Part shown: positions 7,139 to 14,015 of the stretch, piece after piece
Layout of the letters: each line of letters begins with the position of its first letter
How positions within the stretch are numbered: position 1 is the first letter of the stretch
From: JBBDNV01 sp040877415
Lineage (GTDB): Bacteria; Planctomycetota; Planctomycetia; Pirellulales; PALSA-1355
Assembly (NCBI GenBank): GCA_040877415.1
Contig: JBBDNV010000143.1
Location: forward strand, 1-15,794
DNA length: 15,794 nt
Reading direction: 5' to 3'
Notes under the pieces: model-generated
The model's input: only the letters and a program-made list of their open reading frames with translations
Told to the model about the DNA's origin: nothing
Databases searched by the model: none
Translations under genes and position numbers: made by a program

Positions 7139-8725
7139 TCACGCCTTTGGTCCGGCTGCTTTCACGTCGTCGCTCGCGCCCGATTCGTACGTTGCGAAAT
7201 TCTTGCGGAACAAACCGGCGAGCTTGCGCGCGGCGTTGTCGTAGGCCGCCGGATCGGCCCAGGTTTTCCTGGGCAGCAGGATGTCGTCCGGCACGCGGGG
7301 GCACTTCGAAATGACCCGCAGGCCGAAGACGGGGTCGACGTCGAGCGGCGCATCGGCCAGCGCGCCGGAATGAATCGCGTCGATGATCGCGCGGGTGAAG
7401 GCCAGCTTCATGCGTTTGCCGCTGCCGTAGGCGCCTCCGCTCCAACCGGTGTTCACGAGCCACACGTTGGCCCGATGCTCGTGCATCTTTTGAGCCAGAA
7501 GCTCGGCGTACTTGGCCGGGTGCCAGACCAGAAACGGGCCGCCGAAGCACGGCGAAAAGGTGGCCACGGGCTCGGTGACGCCCACTTCGGTGCCGGCCAC
7601 CTTGGCCGTGTATCCGCTGATGAAGTGATACATGGCCTGCTCGGGAGTGAGCCGGCTGACGGGCGGCAGCACGCCAAAGGCGTCGCACGTCAGAAAAATG
7701 ACGTCCCGGGGATGGTTTGCCAGGCAGGGAATCCTGGCGTTCTGGATGAACTCGATCGGATAAGCGCCGCGCGTGTTCTCGGTGATCGAATCGTCGTGGA
7801 AGTCGACCGTGCGGTCACATTGATCGTAGACGACGTTTTCGAGCACGGAGCCGAATCGCAGGGCCTGATAGATTTCGGGCTCCGATTCGGGCGCCAGGTC
7901 GATCGCCTTGGCGTAGCAGCCTCCTTCGATATTGAAGATTCCGCGGTCGGTCCAGCAGTGCTCGTCGTCGCCGATCAAATTGCGTTTCGGATCGGCGGAC
8001 AACGTCGTCTTGCCGGTGCCGGAGAGGCCGAACAGGATCGAGGAATGCTCATTGTTCCGATCGGCGTTGGCGGAGCAGTGCATCGACAGCACGCCGCGCT
8101 TGGGCATGAAATAGTTCATCATGGTGAAGATGCCCTTCTTCATCTCGCCGGCGTATTCGGTGCCCAGGATGACCGTCTCGCCCGTTTCGAGATTCAGATC
8201 GATGCTCGTTTTCGAGGTCATTCCGGGGGTGTACCGGTTGGCGGGAAACTGGCCGGCGTTGTAGATCACCGCGTCGGGCTCGCCGAAATCGGCCAGCTCG
8301 TCGCGCGAGGGGCGCACCAACATCGTGTGCATGAACAGCGCATGATAAGGACGCGCACAGATGATGCGCACTTTCATGCGGTACTCGGGATCCCAGCCGG
8401 CGAACGCATCGACGACATAGAGCCGGTCACGGGTGTTCAAATAGTCCTTGGCGCGCTCGAGATTGATCTGGAAAGTCGGAGCGCCGATGGGGACGTTGAC
8501 CGGGCCCCACCACACTTCGTTTTCGGAATCGGGGTGCCGGACGATGTGCTTGTCTTTCGGCGAGCGGCCCGTCTTGGCGCCCGAGTAGGCGATCAGGGCC
8601 CCCGTGGCGGCGATCGCCGTATCGGCTTCCCGGCGAATGGCCTCTTGATAAAGGGTTGCCGGCGCGAGATTTCGCTGGATGTCGCGGACGGTTATATCCG
8701 GAAGGCTCAGGCCGCAATCGGTCAT
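7139..8725 (-). CDS. pckA: Phosphoenolpyruvate carboxykinase (ATP)
   Basis: Product of 528 aa, the usual length of ATP-type PEPCK. It converts oxaloacetate and ATP to phosphoenolpyruvate, CO2 and ADP, the entry step of gluconeogenesis in the cytoplasm. Visible signatures are A-K-T-G-R-S-P-K-D-K (50-59, with the substrate-binding arginine R54), G-E-M-K-K (193-197) and M-H-C-S-A-N (215-220), which give the expected Mn ligands K197 and H216. The P-loop G-L-S-G-T-G-K-T is at 233-240 and the kinase-2 motif I-G-D-D-E-H at 251-256. The frame runs open upstream to 8983, but the ATG at 8725 has a good ribosome site (GGAG at 8733-8736, 7 nt spacing) and gives the family N-terminus. It follows the DUF1501 gene on the same strand after 304 nt holding two repeat hairpins, so it probably has its own promoter. 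Confidence 0.97.
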   Translation of the reverse strand: MTDCGLSLPDITVRDIQRNLAPATLYQEAIRREADTAIAATGALIAYSGAKTGRSPKDKHIVRHPDSENEVWWGPVNVPIGAPTFQINLERAKDYLNTRDRLYVVDAFAGWDPEYRMKVRIICARPYHALFMHTMLVRPSRDELADFGEPDAVIYNAGQFPANRYTPGMTSKTSIDLNLETGETVILGTEYAGEMKKGIFTMMNYFMPKRGVLSMHCSANADRNNEHSSILFGLSGTGKTTLSADPKRNLIGDDEHCWTDRGIFNIEGGCYAKAIDLAPESEPEIYQALRFGSVLENVVYDQCDRTVDFHDDSITENTRGAYPIEFIQNARIPCLANHPRDVIFLTCDAFGVLPPVSRLTPEQAMYHFISGYTAKVAGTEVGVTEPVATFSPCFGGPFLVWHPAKYAELLAQKMHEHRANVWLVNTGWSGGAYGSGKRMKLAFTRAIIDAIHSGALADAPLDVDPVFGLRVISKCPRVPDDILLPRKTWADPAAYDNAARKLAGLFRKNFATYESGASDDVKAAGPKA

Positions 8726-8732
8726 CAGGAAG

Positions 8733-8736
8733 CTCC
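8733..8736 (-). promoter_or_regulatory. Ribosome binding site that fixes the pckA start
   Basis: On the - strand this reads GGAG, 7 nt before the ATG at 8725. It is the best ribosome site in the window and decides between that start and several in-frame upstream alternatives. Confidence 0.7.
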
Positions 8737-8905
8737 ACTTTTCCGCTGAGAAAGAAATCAAGGAACCGCTTTGCGCCTGTGACAATTTATCGTCAGCCGG
8801 GCGATTGGACAACGGGGACATGCGTGCATGGACACGCCCGCGTGCGGCCATGCGGCAGTTCACCGAGCGGGCGCGGCAGTTTTGACGTTGCGCATCGTCG
8901 GTTGG

Positions 8906-8924
8906 CCCCCGGCTTTGCCGGGGG
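8906..8924 (-). repeat. REP-like palindromic repeat, copy 1
   Basis: CCCCCGGC and GCCGGGGG form a perfect 8-bp GC stem around TTT. Read on the - strand, the hairpin with its flanks (AATC before, CCAA after) matches copy 2 at 8974-8992, apart from one extra C in the run and a C/T change. Orientation is opposite to copy 2, giving a BIME-like pair. Confidence 0.8.
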
Positions 8925-8973
8925 GATTCCTCGTTTGCGAAGGATGACGAGTCGAGCGCGGCGGTACAAAAAT

Positions 8974-8992
8974 CCCCCGGCAAAGCCGGGGG
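8974..8992 (+). repeat. REP-like palindromic repeat, copy 2
   Basis: CCCCCGGC AAA GCCGGGGG, followed by CTAAATGG. The hairpin and its flank match the reverse complement of copy 1, and the GGGGGCTAAA flank recurs at copy 3 (10521-10541). It lies 38 nt past the DUF1501 stop on the - strand, so it may also shape the 3' end of that transcript. Confidence 0.8.
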
Positions 8993-9029
8993 CTAAATGG
9001 GTGAGGGAGAAAGCGGGACGCCGACGGCT

Positions 9030-10502
9030 TTATGCCAACAGCTCGGGGATGACTCGGGCCGATTCGACGCCGGAGAGGCGCTGGTCGAGCCCGCGGTATT
9101 TGAAGGTGAACCGCTCGTGGTCGTAGCCCAAAAGGTGCAGCACGGTGGCGTGGAAATCGCGGACGTGCACCGGGTCGCGGACGATGTTGTAGGAAAAATC
9201 GTCGGTCTCGCCGTAGATGGTTCCCCCCTTGGCTCCGCCGCCGCACATCCACATGGTGAAGCAGCGGGGATGATGGTCGCGGCCGTAGTTTTCCTTCGAC
9301 AGCCCGCCCTGCGAATAGATCGTGCGGCCGAATTCGCCTCCCCAGATGATCAGCGTTTCGTCCAACAGTCCGCGCGACTTCAGGTCTTCGATCAGGCCGC
9401 GGCACGGCTGGTCGATGTCGCGGCACTGGTCGGGCAAGCGTCCGGCGACGTTCGAGTGCGTGTCCCAGTTGTTCAGGTAGACCTGAATGAAGCGCACGCC
9501 GCGCTCGATCATTCGGCGGGCCAACAGGACCGTGTGGCCGAAAGTGCCCGGCTTCTTGGCGCTTTCGCCGTAGAGCTGGTAGGTCGATTCGGGCTCGTCG
9601 GCGATGTTGGTCAAATTCGGCACGCTGGCCTGCATGCGGAAGGCCAGCTCGTATTGTTGAATGCGGGTGTGCGTTTCGGGATCGCCCACCTGGCGGTAAT
9701 TGATTTCGTTGAGCGCCCGCAGTCCGTCCAGCGTCGCGCGGCGCACCTGGGTGGGCACTCCCTCGGGGTTGTTGATATACAGGATGGGATCGCCGCCGGA
9801 GCGGAACGAAACGCCGGCATGTTCGCCCGGCAAATAGCCGGCCGACCATAAGCGGGCCGAAATGGCCTGCACCTGCTCGGTATTGGTCGGCTTGGCCACC
9901 AGCACGACGAACGTGGGTAGATCGTGATTGAGCGAGCCCAAGCCGTAGGAAGCCCAAGCCCCCAGACACGGCTGTCCGGTGACTTGATTGCCGGTCTGCA
10001 TGTAGCAGATGGCCGGCTCGTGGTTGATGGCCTCGGTGTGCATGCTGCGGATGAAGCACAGGTCGTCGACGTTCTTGGCCAGGTTCGGCAAAAGCTCGCT
10101 GACCCACATGCCGCATTTCCCGTGCTGGGCGAATTTGAACATCGAGGGAGCGACGGGAAATCGCTTCTGGCCGGAAGTCATCGTCGTGAGCCGCTGGCCT
10201 TTGCGGATCGAGTCGGGCAGTTCCTTGTCGTACCACTCGTTCATCTGCGGCTTGTAGTCGAACAGGTCCATTTGCGACGGCCCGCCGACCATGTGCAGAT
10301 AGATGACGTGTTTGGCCTTGGGAGCGAAATGCGGAACCAGCGCACCGTCGAAATCGGCGCTCGCCGCGGCCGCGGCGCGGGCGGGCGACGCCAGGCCGCC
10401 CAACAGCGACGCCAGCGCGGCGGTGCCCAGCGCGTTGGCGCCCTGGGCAAAAAATTGCCGACGGGTTTCGGTGCGGACCCATTCGGTAAACAGTGGGTTC
10501 AT
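9030..10502 (-). CDS. DUF1501 protein, Tat-exported, alkaline-phosphatase-like fold
   Basis: Product of 490 aa. The N-terminus carries a twin-arginine motif T-R-R-Q-F-F (13-18), a hydrophobic stretch G-T-A-A-L-A-S-L-L-G-G-L-A, and an A-R-A-A cleavage region near 41-44, so it should be exported folded. The body is the DUF1501 family: V-I-Y-L-H-M-V-G-G-P-S-Q-M-D-L-F-D (66-82), S-M-H-T (153-156), Y-L-N-N-W-D-T-H (342-349), W-G-G-E-F-G-R-T (387-394) and D-H-H-P (409-412). DUF1501 is related to the alkaline phosphatase/sulfatase fold, with the D and H residues as likely metal ligands. It has no formylglycine motif and its reaction is unknown. It sits 67 nt after the PSCyt1/DUF1553 gene, the standard planctomycete partnership, so the two probably act together outside the cytoplasm. 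Confidence 0.92.
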   Translation of the reverse strand: MNPLFTEWVRTETRRQFFAQGANALGTAALASLLGGLASPARAAAAASADFDGALVPHFAPKAKHVIYLHMVGGPSQMDLFDYKPQMNEWYDKELPDSIRKGQRLTTMTSGQKRFPVAPSMFKFAQHGKCGMWVSELLPNLAKNVDDLCFIRSMHTEAINHEPAICYMQTGNQVTGQPCLGAWASYGLGSLNHDLPTFVVLVAKPTNTEQVQAISARLWSAGYLPGEHAGVSFRSGGDPILYINNPEGVPTQVRRATLDGLRALNEINYRQVGDPETHTRIQQYELAFRMQASVPNLTNIADEPESTYQLYGESAKKPGTFGHTVLLARRMIERGVRFIQVYLNNWDTHSNVAGRLPDQCRDIDQPCRGLIEDLKSRGLLDETLIIWGGEFGRTIYSQGGLSKENYGRDHHPRCFTMWMCGGGAKGGTIYGETDDFSYNIVRDPVHVRDFHATVLHLLGYDHERFTFKYRGLDQRLSGVESARVIPELLA

Positions 10503-10520
10503 TTTAGTGTCCCCCAGAGG

Positions 10521-10541
10521 CCCGGGCCCTGTTGGCCCGGG
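10521..10541 (+). repeat. REP-like palindromic repeat, copy 3, inside the operon
   Basis: CCCGGGCC and GGCCCGGG form a perfect 8-bp stem around CTGTT, followed by GGCTAAACGG. The flank CCGGGGGCTAAA is shared with copy 2, while the stem sequence is a variant. It fills most of the 67-nt gap between the DUF1553 stop (10570) and the DUF1501 start (10502), so the pair's mRNA must carry it just upstream of the second cistron. Confidence 0.75.
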
Positions 10542-10569
10542 GGCTAAACGGTGCGGTATGGGCGCTCGT

Positions 10570-13500
10570 TTATTTGTTCAAAACCTCGTCCAAGTTCATC
10601 ATTTGGTTGGCCAGCATCGTCCAGCCGGCCAACGTGGCGACGTCGAGCGACCCCTCGGGCCGCGACTCGCCGGTGACGATCAACTTCTTCGCGTCGTCCG
10701 GATGCTCGCGATAGTATCCCAAGAGCGACGCCAGCGACGCCTGGACAACTGGCCGTTCTTCCTCGGTGAGCGGTCGCGCGAGCAGTCGCCCGGTGAGAAA
10801 TTCGGCCCGCGCGGCGTCCGATTCGCCCCCCTCGCGCAAGGTTCGTTCGGCCAGCCGCCTGGCGGCTTCGACAAACTGCGGATCGTTCAGCGTCACCAGC
10901 GCCTGGAGCGGCGTATTGGTTCGTTCGCGGCGCGAGGCGCAGATTTCACGGCTGGGGGCGTTGAAAATATCCATCGAAGCCGGCGGCGCGGCCCGCTTCC
11001 AAAGCGTATACAGGCTGCGCCTGTAAAGGCTCTCGCCCGTGTCGCGCTTGTAGTCGCGCGTGTTGCTGCCGATCATCGCCACGGCCTCCCACACGCCGTC
11101 GGGCTGGTAGGGGCGCACGCTGGGCCCGCCGAGCTTTTCCACCAGCAATCCGCCGGCGGCCAGCGCGTAGTCGCGGACCATCTCGGCGTCCATCCGGAAG
11201 CGCGGCCCGCGCGACAACAAGCGGTTGTCCGCGTCCTTTTCCACTTTCTCGGGCGCAACGGCGGCGCTCTGCCGGTAGGTTGCCGAAAGCACCATCAACC
11301 GGAAAAACCGCTTCACGTCCCAGCCGCTCTCGCGAAACTCGACGGCCAGCCAATCCAAAAGCTCGGGGTGCGAGGGCAATTGGCCGGCCACGCCGAAATC
11401 GCCCGACGTCTTGACCAGGCCCGTGCCGTACACCTCCTGCCAGAATCGATTCACGGTCACGCGCGCCGTCCGCGGGTGGTCGGGGCGCAATAACCAGCTG
11501 GCAAATCCGAGTCGGTCGCGGGGCAATCCGTCGGGAAATGGCGACAGGGCTTCAGGCGTGTCGGGCTTCACCTCGTCGCGTCGCTTGTCGTAGTCCCCCC
11601 GAAACAGGACGTAGGCCATCGCCGGATCGCTCTTCTCCTGCATGACGTGCGCGACCGTGGCGCGCGACTTGATCGCCGCCTCGCGCGATTCCAGTTCGCG
11701 CTTGGCCTGGACGAGCTGGCTGTAGACACTGTCGGCCTTGTCGAGCCACCAGCCGTAGAGCTCCTCGGCTTCGGCGGAACTGCGCCCTTCGGCCGGCTTG
11801 GCCACGAGATAGGCGGCGCGCGTGACGCTGGCCAGGGCGCTCACTTCGTCGCCCGCCAAGACCCGGGTGTAAATTCGCAAGTCCTGCAGCGCCAGATCGT
11901 CCACCCGGGCGCTCGAATTGCGCTGCGCCAGCTTGAACGGCACGCTGGTGCGGATCGAGTTCTTCAGCGTGTCGGCTTCGACTTCGACTTCCTGAAGGGC
12001 GCCGTCGATGTAAATCTTGACCGCCTTCGCGGTAGCCGTGCCGTCGTAGGTGACGGTCACGTAGTGCCACTTGTCGGCGCCGAGCGGTTGTTTGCCGATG
12101 ACCTTGACGGCATCGCCGGGCCACTTGTGGACGATGTGGGTGGCCGGGCGGCCCTTGTCGAGAAACAGGTCCCAGCCGCGGTAGTCACCCGCTTCATCCA
12201 TGCGAGCCACGATCGCGCCGGTCACTTCGGCGCGAGGCACCTTGACCCAGGCCGTGCAGGTGAACGCCTGGTCTTTTTCGAAATCGCCGGCGGCGGGCAC
12301 TTCGACCGTCGTTTCGGGCCGGGCCTTGAACGCCTTGGCACTGGTGACGCCGGACTCGTAAGCCGGCTCGGCCGCTAGCGCCACGTTCTGCACTTCCCCG
12401 CGGACGGCCAGGGTCAGCAAGTTGTCATTACACTCGCCGAGCGGGGCATGAAGCACGAGCGACGCGTTGTCCACGCCGGCCCTGATGGCTGACGGCGTCG
12501 TCTGGCTCAGCCACGTGTTGAAGTCTCCCCGTGCGTCGGCACGCCGAGCGTCGATCTTTTGCTGCGCGGCCGACAATTGGCCCGGCAACCCTTCCCAGGC
12601 TTCGCGTTCTTCCGGCCTGGGCACCACGACGACCGGCGGCGTTTTCTCGATGTTGCCGTCTTTGGCGGCCTGCGTGGTGTTATTGAAGAACGCGGCCATT
12701 TCGTAGAACTCGTGCTGCGTGAGCGGATCGAATTTATGATCGTGGCACACGGCGCAGCCGGCGGTCATGCCCAGGAACACCTGGGACGTGGTTTCCGCGC
12801 GGTCGCGCGTATAGAGCACGAGGTACTCTTCGTCGATGATGCCCCCTTCGTTGGTCGTCATGTTGCAGCGGTTGAAGCCCGAGGCGATGAGCTGATCGAG
12901 CGTGCGATCGGGAAGCAGGTCGCCGGCCAACTGTTCGACGGTGAACTGGTCGAACGGCATGTTGCGGTTGAACGCCTTGATGACCCACTCGCGAAACGAC
13001 CAGATCTCGCGGAAGTTGTCGAAGTGGATGCCGTTGGTGTCGGCGTACCGGGCCACGTCGAGCCAATAGCGCGCGCGGTGCTCGCCCCAGCGCGACGAAG
13101 TCAGCAGACGATCGACCAGCCGCTCGTAGGCGTTGGGCGCCTGATCAACGACGAACGCTTCCACGTCGGCCGGCTCGGGCGGCAAACCGGTCAATTCCAA
13201 AGTCACGCGTCGGGCCAGCGTGCGCCGATCGGCTTGGGGCGCGGGCTTAAGTCCCTCGGCTTCGAGCCGCGCGAGAATAAAATCGTCGATCGGATTGCGC
13301 GGCCACGAGCCGTCCTTGACCGCCGGCAGCGGCGGGCGCACCGGCGCGATGTACGACCAGTGCGGTTCGTACTCCGCTCCGGAGGCGATCCAACGCGCCA
13401 GAAGCTCCTTTTGCTCGGCCGTGAGTTTCTTGTGCGTCGCGGCCGGCGGCATGCGCAATTCGGGATCGTCGGCCGTGATGCGGGCCACCAGCTCGCTTTC

Positions 13501-13734
13501 CTCCGGTTTGCCCGGGGTGATGGCGCCGGCGTCGACGGCCACGTCGCGCTGGTCGAGCCGCAACTCGGCCTTGCGCGCGGCGCTGTCGGGACCGTGGCAA
13601 GCGAAGCAATTGTCCGCCAGGATCGGCCGAATCTGGCGGTTGTAGCCGATCACCTCGCCCGAGAAAGCGGGCAGGGCGAAACTTGCCAGCCAAACAGCCA
13701 GGCTAAGCGACGGGCAAACTCGTCCGACCATCAT
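10570..13734 (-). CDS. PSCyt1-DUF1549-LamG-DUF1553 protein (planctomycete-type c-haem protein)
   Basis: Product of 1054 aa. A signal peptide covers residues 1-26 (hydrophobic L-S-L-A-V-W-L-A-S-F-A-L-P-A-F-S-G). The PSCyt1 domain follows, with haem motif C-F-A-C-H at 43-47 and a likely distal M-P-P-A near 95-98. DUF1549 (about 145-350) contains a second haem-type motif C-A-V-C-H at 327-331. A concanavalin/LamG-like beta domain spans about 425-640 (D-K-W-H-Y-V-T-V-T-Y-D-G at 554-565). DUF1553 fills the C-terminal third, including V-T-V-N-R-F-W (759-765). The arrangement suggests an exported c-type haem redox protein that binds carbohydrate, but its reaction is unknown. The frame opens at 13827; the ATG at 13734, preceded by a G-rich stretch and starting the signal peptide, is preferred, with an adjacent ATG at 13731. 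It is transcribed ahead of the DUF1501 gene. Confidence 0.93.
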   Translation of the reverse strand: MMVGRVCPSLSLAVWLASFALPAFSGEVIGYNRQIRPILADNCFACHGPDSAARKAELRLDQRDVAVDAGAITPGKPEESELVARITADDPELRMPPAATHKKLTAEQKELLARWIASGAEYEPHWSYIAPVRPPLPAVKDGSWPRNPIDDFILARLEAEGLKPAPQADRRTLARRVTLELTGLPPEPADVEAFVVDQAPNAYERLVDRLLTSSRWGEHRARYWLDVARYADTNGIHFDNFREIWSFREWVIKAFNRNMPFDQFTVEQLAGDLLPDRTLDQLIASGFNRCNMTTNEGGIIDEEYLVLYTRDRAETTSQVFLGMTAGCAVCHDHKFDPLTQHEFYEMAAFFNNTTQAAKDGNIEKTPPVVVVPRPEEREAWEGLPGQLSAAQQKIDARRADARGDFNTWLSQTTPSAIRAGVDNASLVLHAPLGECNDNLLTLAVRGEVQNVALAAEPAYESGVTSAKAFKARPETTVEVPAAGDFEKDQAFTCTAWVKVPRAEVTGAIVARMDEAGDYRGWDLFLDKGRPATHIVHKWPGDAVKVIGKQPLGADKWHYVTVTYDGTATAKAVKIYIDGALQEVEVEADTLKNSIRTSVPFKLAQRNSSARVDDLALQDLRIYTRVLAGDEVSALASVTRAAYLVAKPAEGRSSAEAEELYGWWLDKADSVYSQLVQAKRELESREAAIKSRATVAHVMQEKSDPAMAYVLFRGDYDKRRDEVKPDTPEALSPFPDGLPRDRLGFASWLLRPDHPRTARVTVNRFWQEVYGTGLVKTSGDFGVAGQLPSHPELLDWLAVEFRESGWDVKRFFRLMVLSATYRQSAAVAPEKVEKDADNRLLSRGPRFRMDAEMVRDYALAAGGLLVEKLGGPSVRPYQPDGVWEAVAMIGSNTRDYKRDTGESLYRRSLYTLWKRAAPPASMDIFNAPSREICASRRERTNTPLQALVTLNDPQFVEAARRLAERTLREGGESDAARAEFLTGRLLARPLTEEERPVVQASLASLLGYYREHPDDAKKLIVTGESRPEGSLDVATLAGWTMLANQMMNLDEVLNK

Positions 13735-13885
13735 GGAGCCCCCGAATGCGTTTTTCAGGTGGGACAGCACACGTTTGGGCGGTGAAACGACGTGCCGGTT
13801 TCGGTGGGAAGGCGGGGGCCGGCACATCGCCGCCGGCTAGTCAGTATAAGCGATCAACGGCCGGGGGCAAATAAGCCGCCGAGGC

Positions 13886-13911
13886 GGGTAGTGATATCGA
13901 TATCACTACCC
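13886..13911. promoter_or_regulatory. Perfect 26-bp palindrome, candidate operator
   Basis: The half-site GGGTAGTGATATC is followed immediately by its exact reverse complement, with no spacer. It lies 151 nt upstream of the PSCyt1 start and 105 nt past the oxidoreductase stop. The AT-rich centre GATATCGATATC stands out from the GC-rich surroundings. A symmetric site like this suits a dimeric DNA-binding protein; as RNA it would fold into an 11-bp stem, but no T-run follows, so an operator is favoured over a terminator. Confidence 0.5.
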
Positions 13912-13988
13912 CGCTGCGGGATCGAGGAGGATGATGCGCGGTCGGGCGCGCTGTTGATCGCGAGCTCGCGCCGCTTGAGCGCGCCAGC

Positions 13989-14002
13989 GGGCGAAAACGC
14001 CC
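13989..14002 (-). terminator. Short hairpin just after the oxidoreductase gene
   Basis: GGGCG and CGCCC pair around AAAA, 13 nt past the TGA of the oxidoreductase on the - strand. A second, longer GC stem (13945-13985) lies beyond it. Neither has a T-run, so intrinsic termination is uncertain. Confidence 0.3.
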
Positions 14003-14015
14003 AAATTCGTGGACC

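Larger units (their letters stand above)
8726..9029. other. Intergenic region between DUF1501 gene and pckA
   Basis: 304 nt without a credible gene. It contains the pckA leader (ribosome site at 8733-8736) and an inverted pair of REP-like hairpins at 8906-8924 and 8974-8992, annotated separately. A TTGTCA on the - strand about 60 nt upstream of the pckA start could be a -35 element, but no good -10 follows, so no promoter is called. Confidence 0.6.
13735..14015. promoter_or_regulatory. Region upstream of the PSCyt1 gene and downstream of the oxidoreductase
   Basis: 281 nt without a convincing gene; one 81-codon frame on the - strand is rich in R, S and P and looks spurious. The region holds a perfect 26-bp palindrome (13886-13911), a GTGCCGG/CCGGCAC dyad (13792-13798 and 13819-13825), a larger stem GGCGCGCT/AGCGCGCC (13945-13952 and 13978-13985), and the hairpin at 13989-14002. 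The PSCyt1 operon promoter should be here, but I see no clear -35/-10 pair. Confidence 0.5.

Noticed and set aside
7061..8749. Long + strand open frame opposite pckA
   Set aside because: Antisense shadow of a gene with unmistakable catalytic motifs.
8726..8983. Upstream extension of the pckA frame by 86 codons
   Set aside because: It covers a REP-like hairpin, has no PEPCK similarity, and the ATG at 8725 has a good ribosome site.
8906..8992. The two GC hairpins as a minimal CRISPR array
   Set aside because: Only two units, in opposite orientation and themselves palindromic, with one spacer and no cas genes nearby.
8860..10482. Long - strand open frame of 540 codons overlapping the DUF1501 gene
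   Set aside because: It is a different frame of the same DNA, rich in R, P, H and G as expected of a GC-rich shadow, and no family is visible.
12559..13785. Long + strand open frame opposite the PSCyt1 gene
   Set aside because: Antisense shadow; composition skewed to R, G and V and no domain seen.
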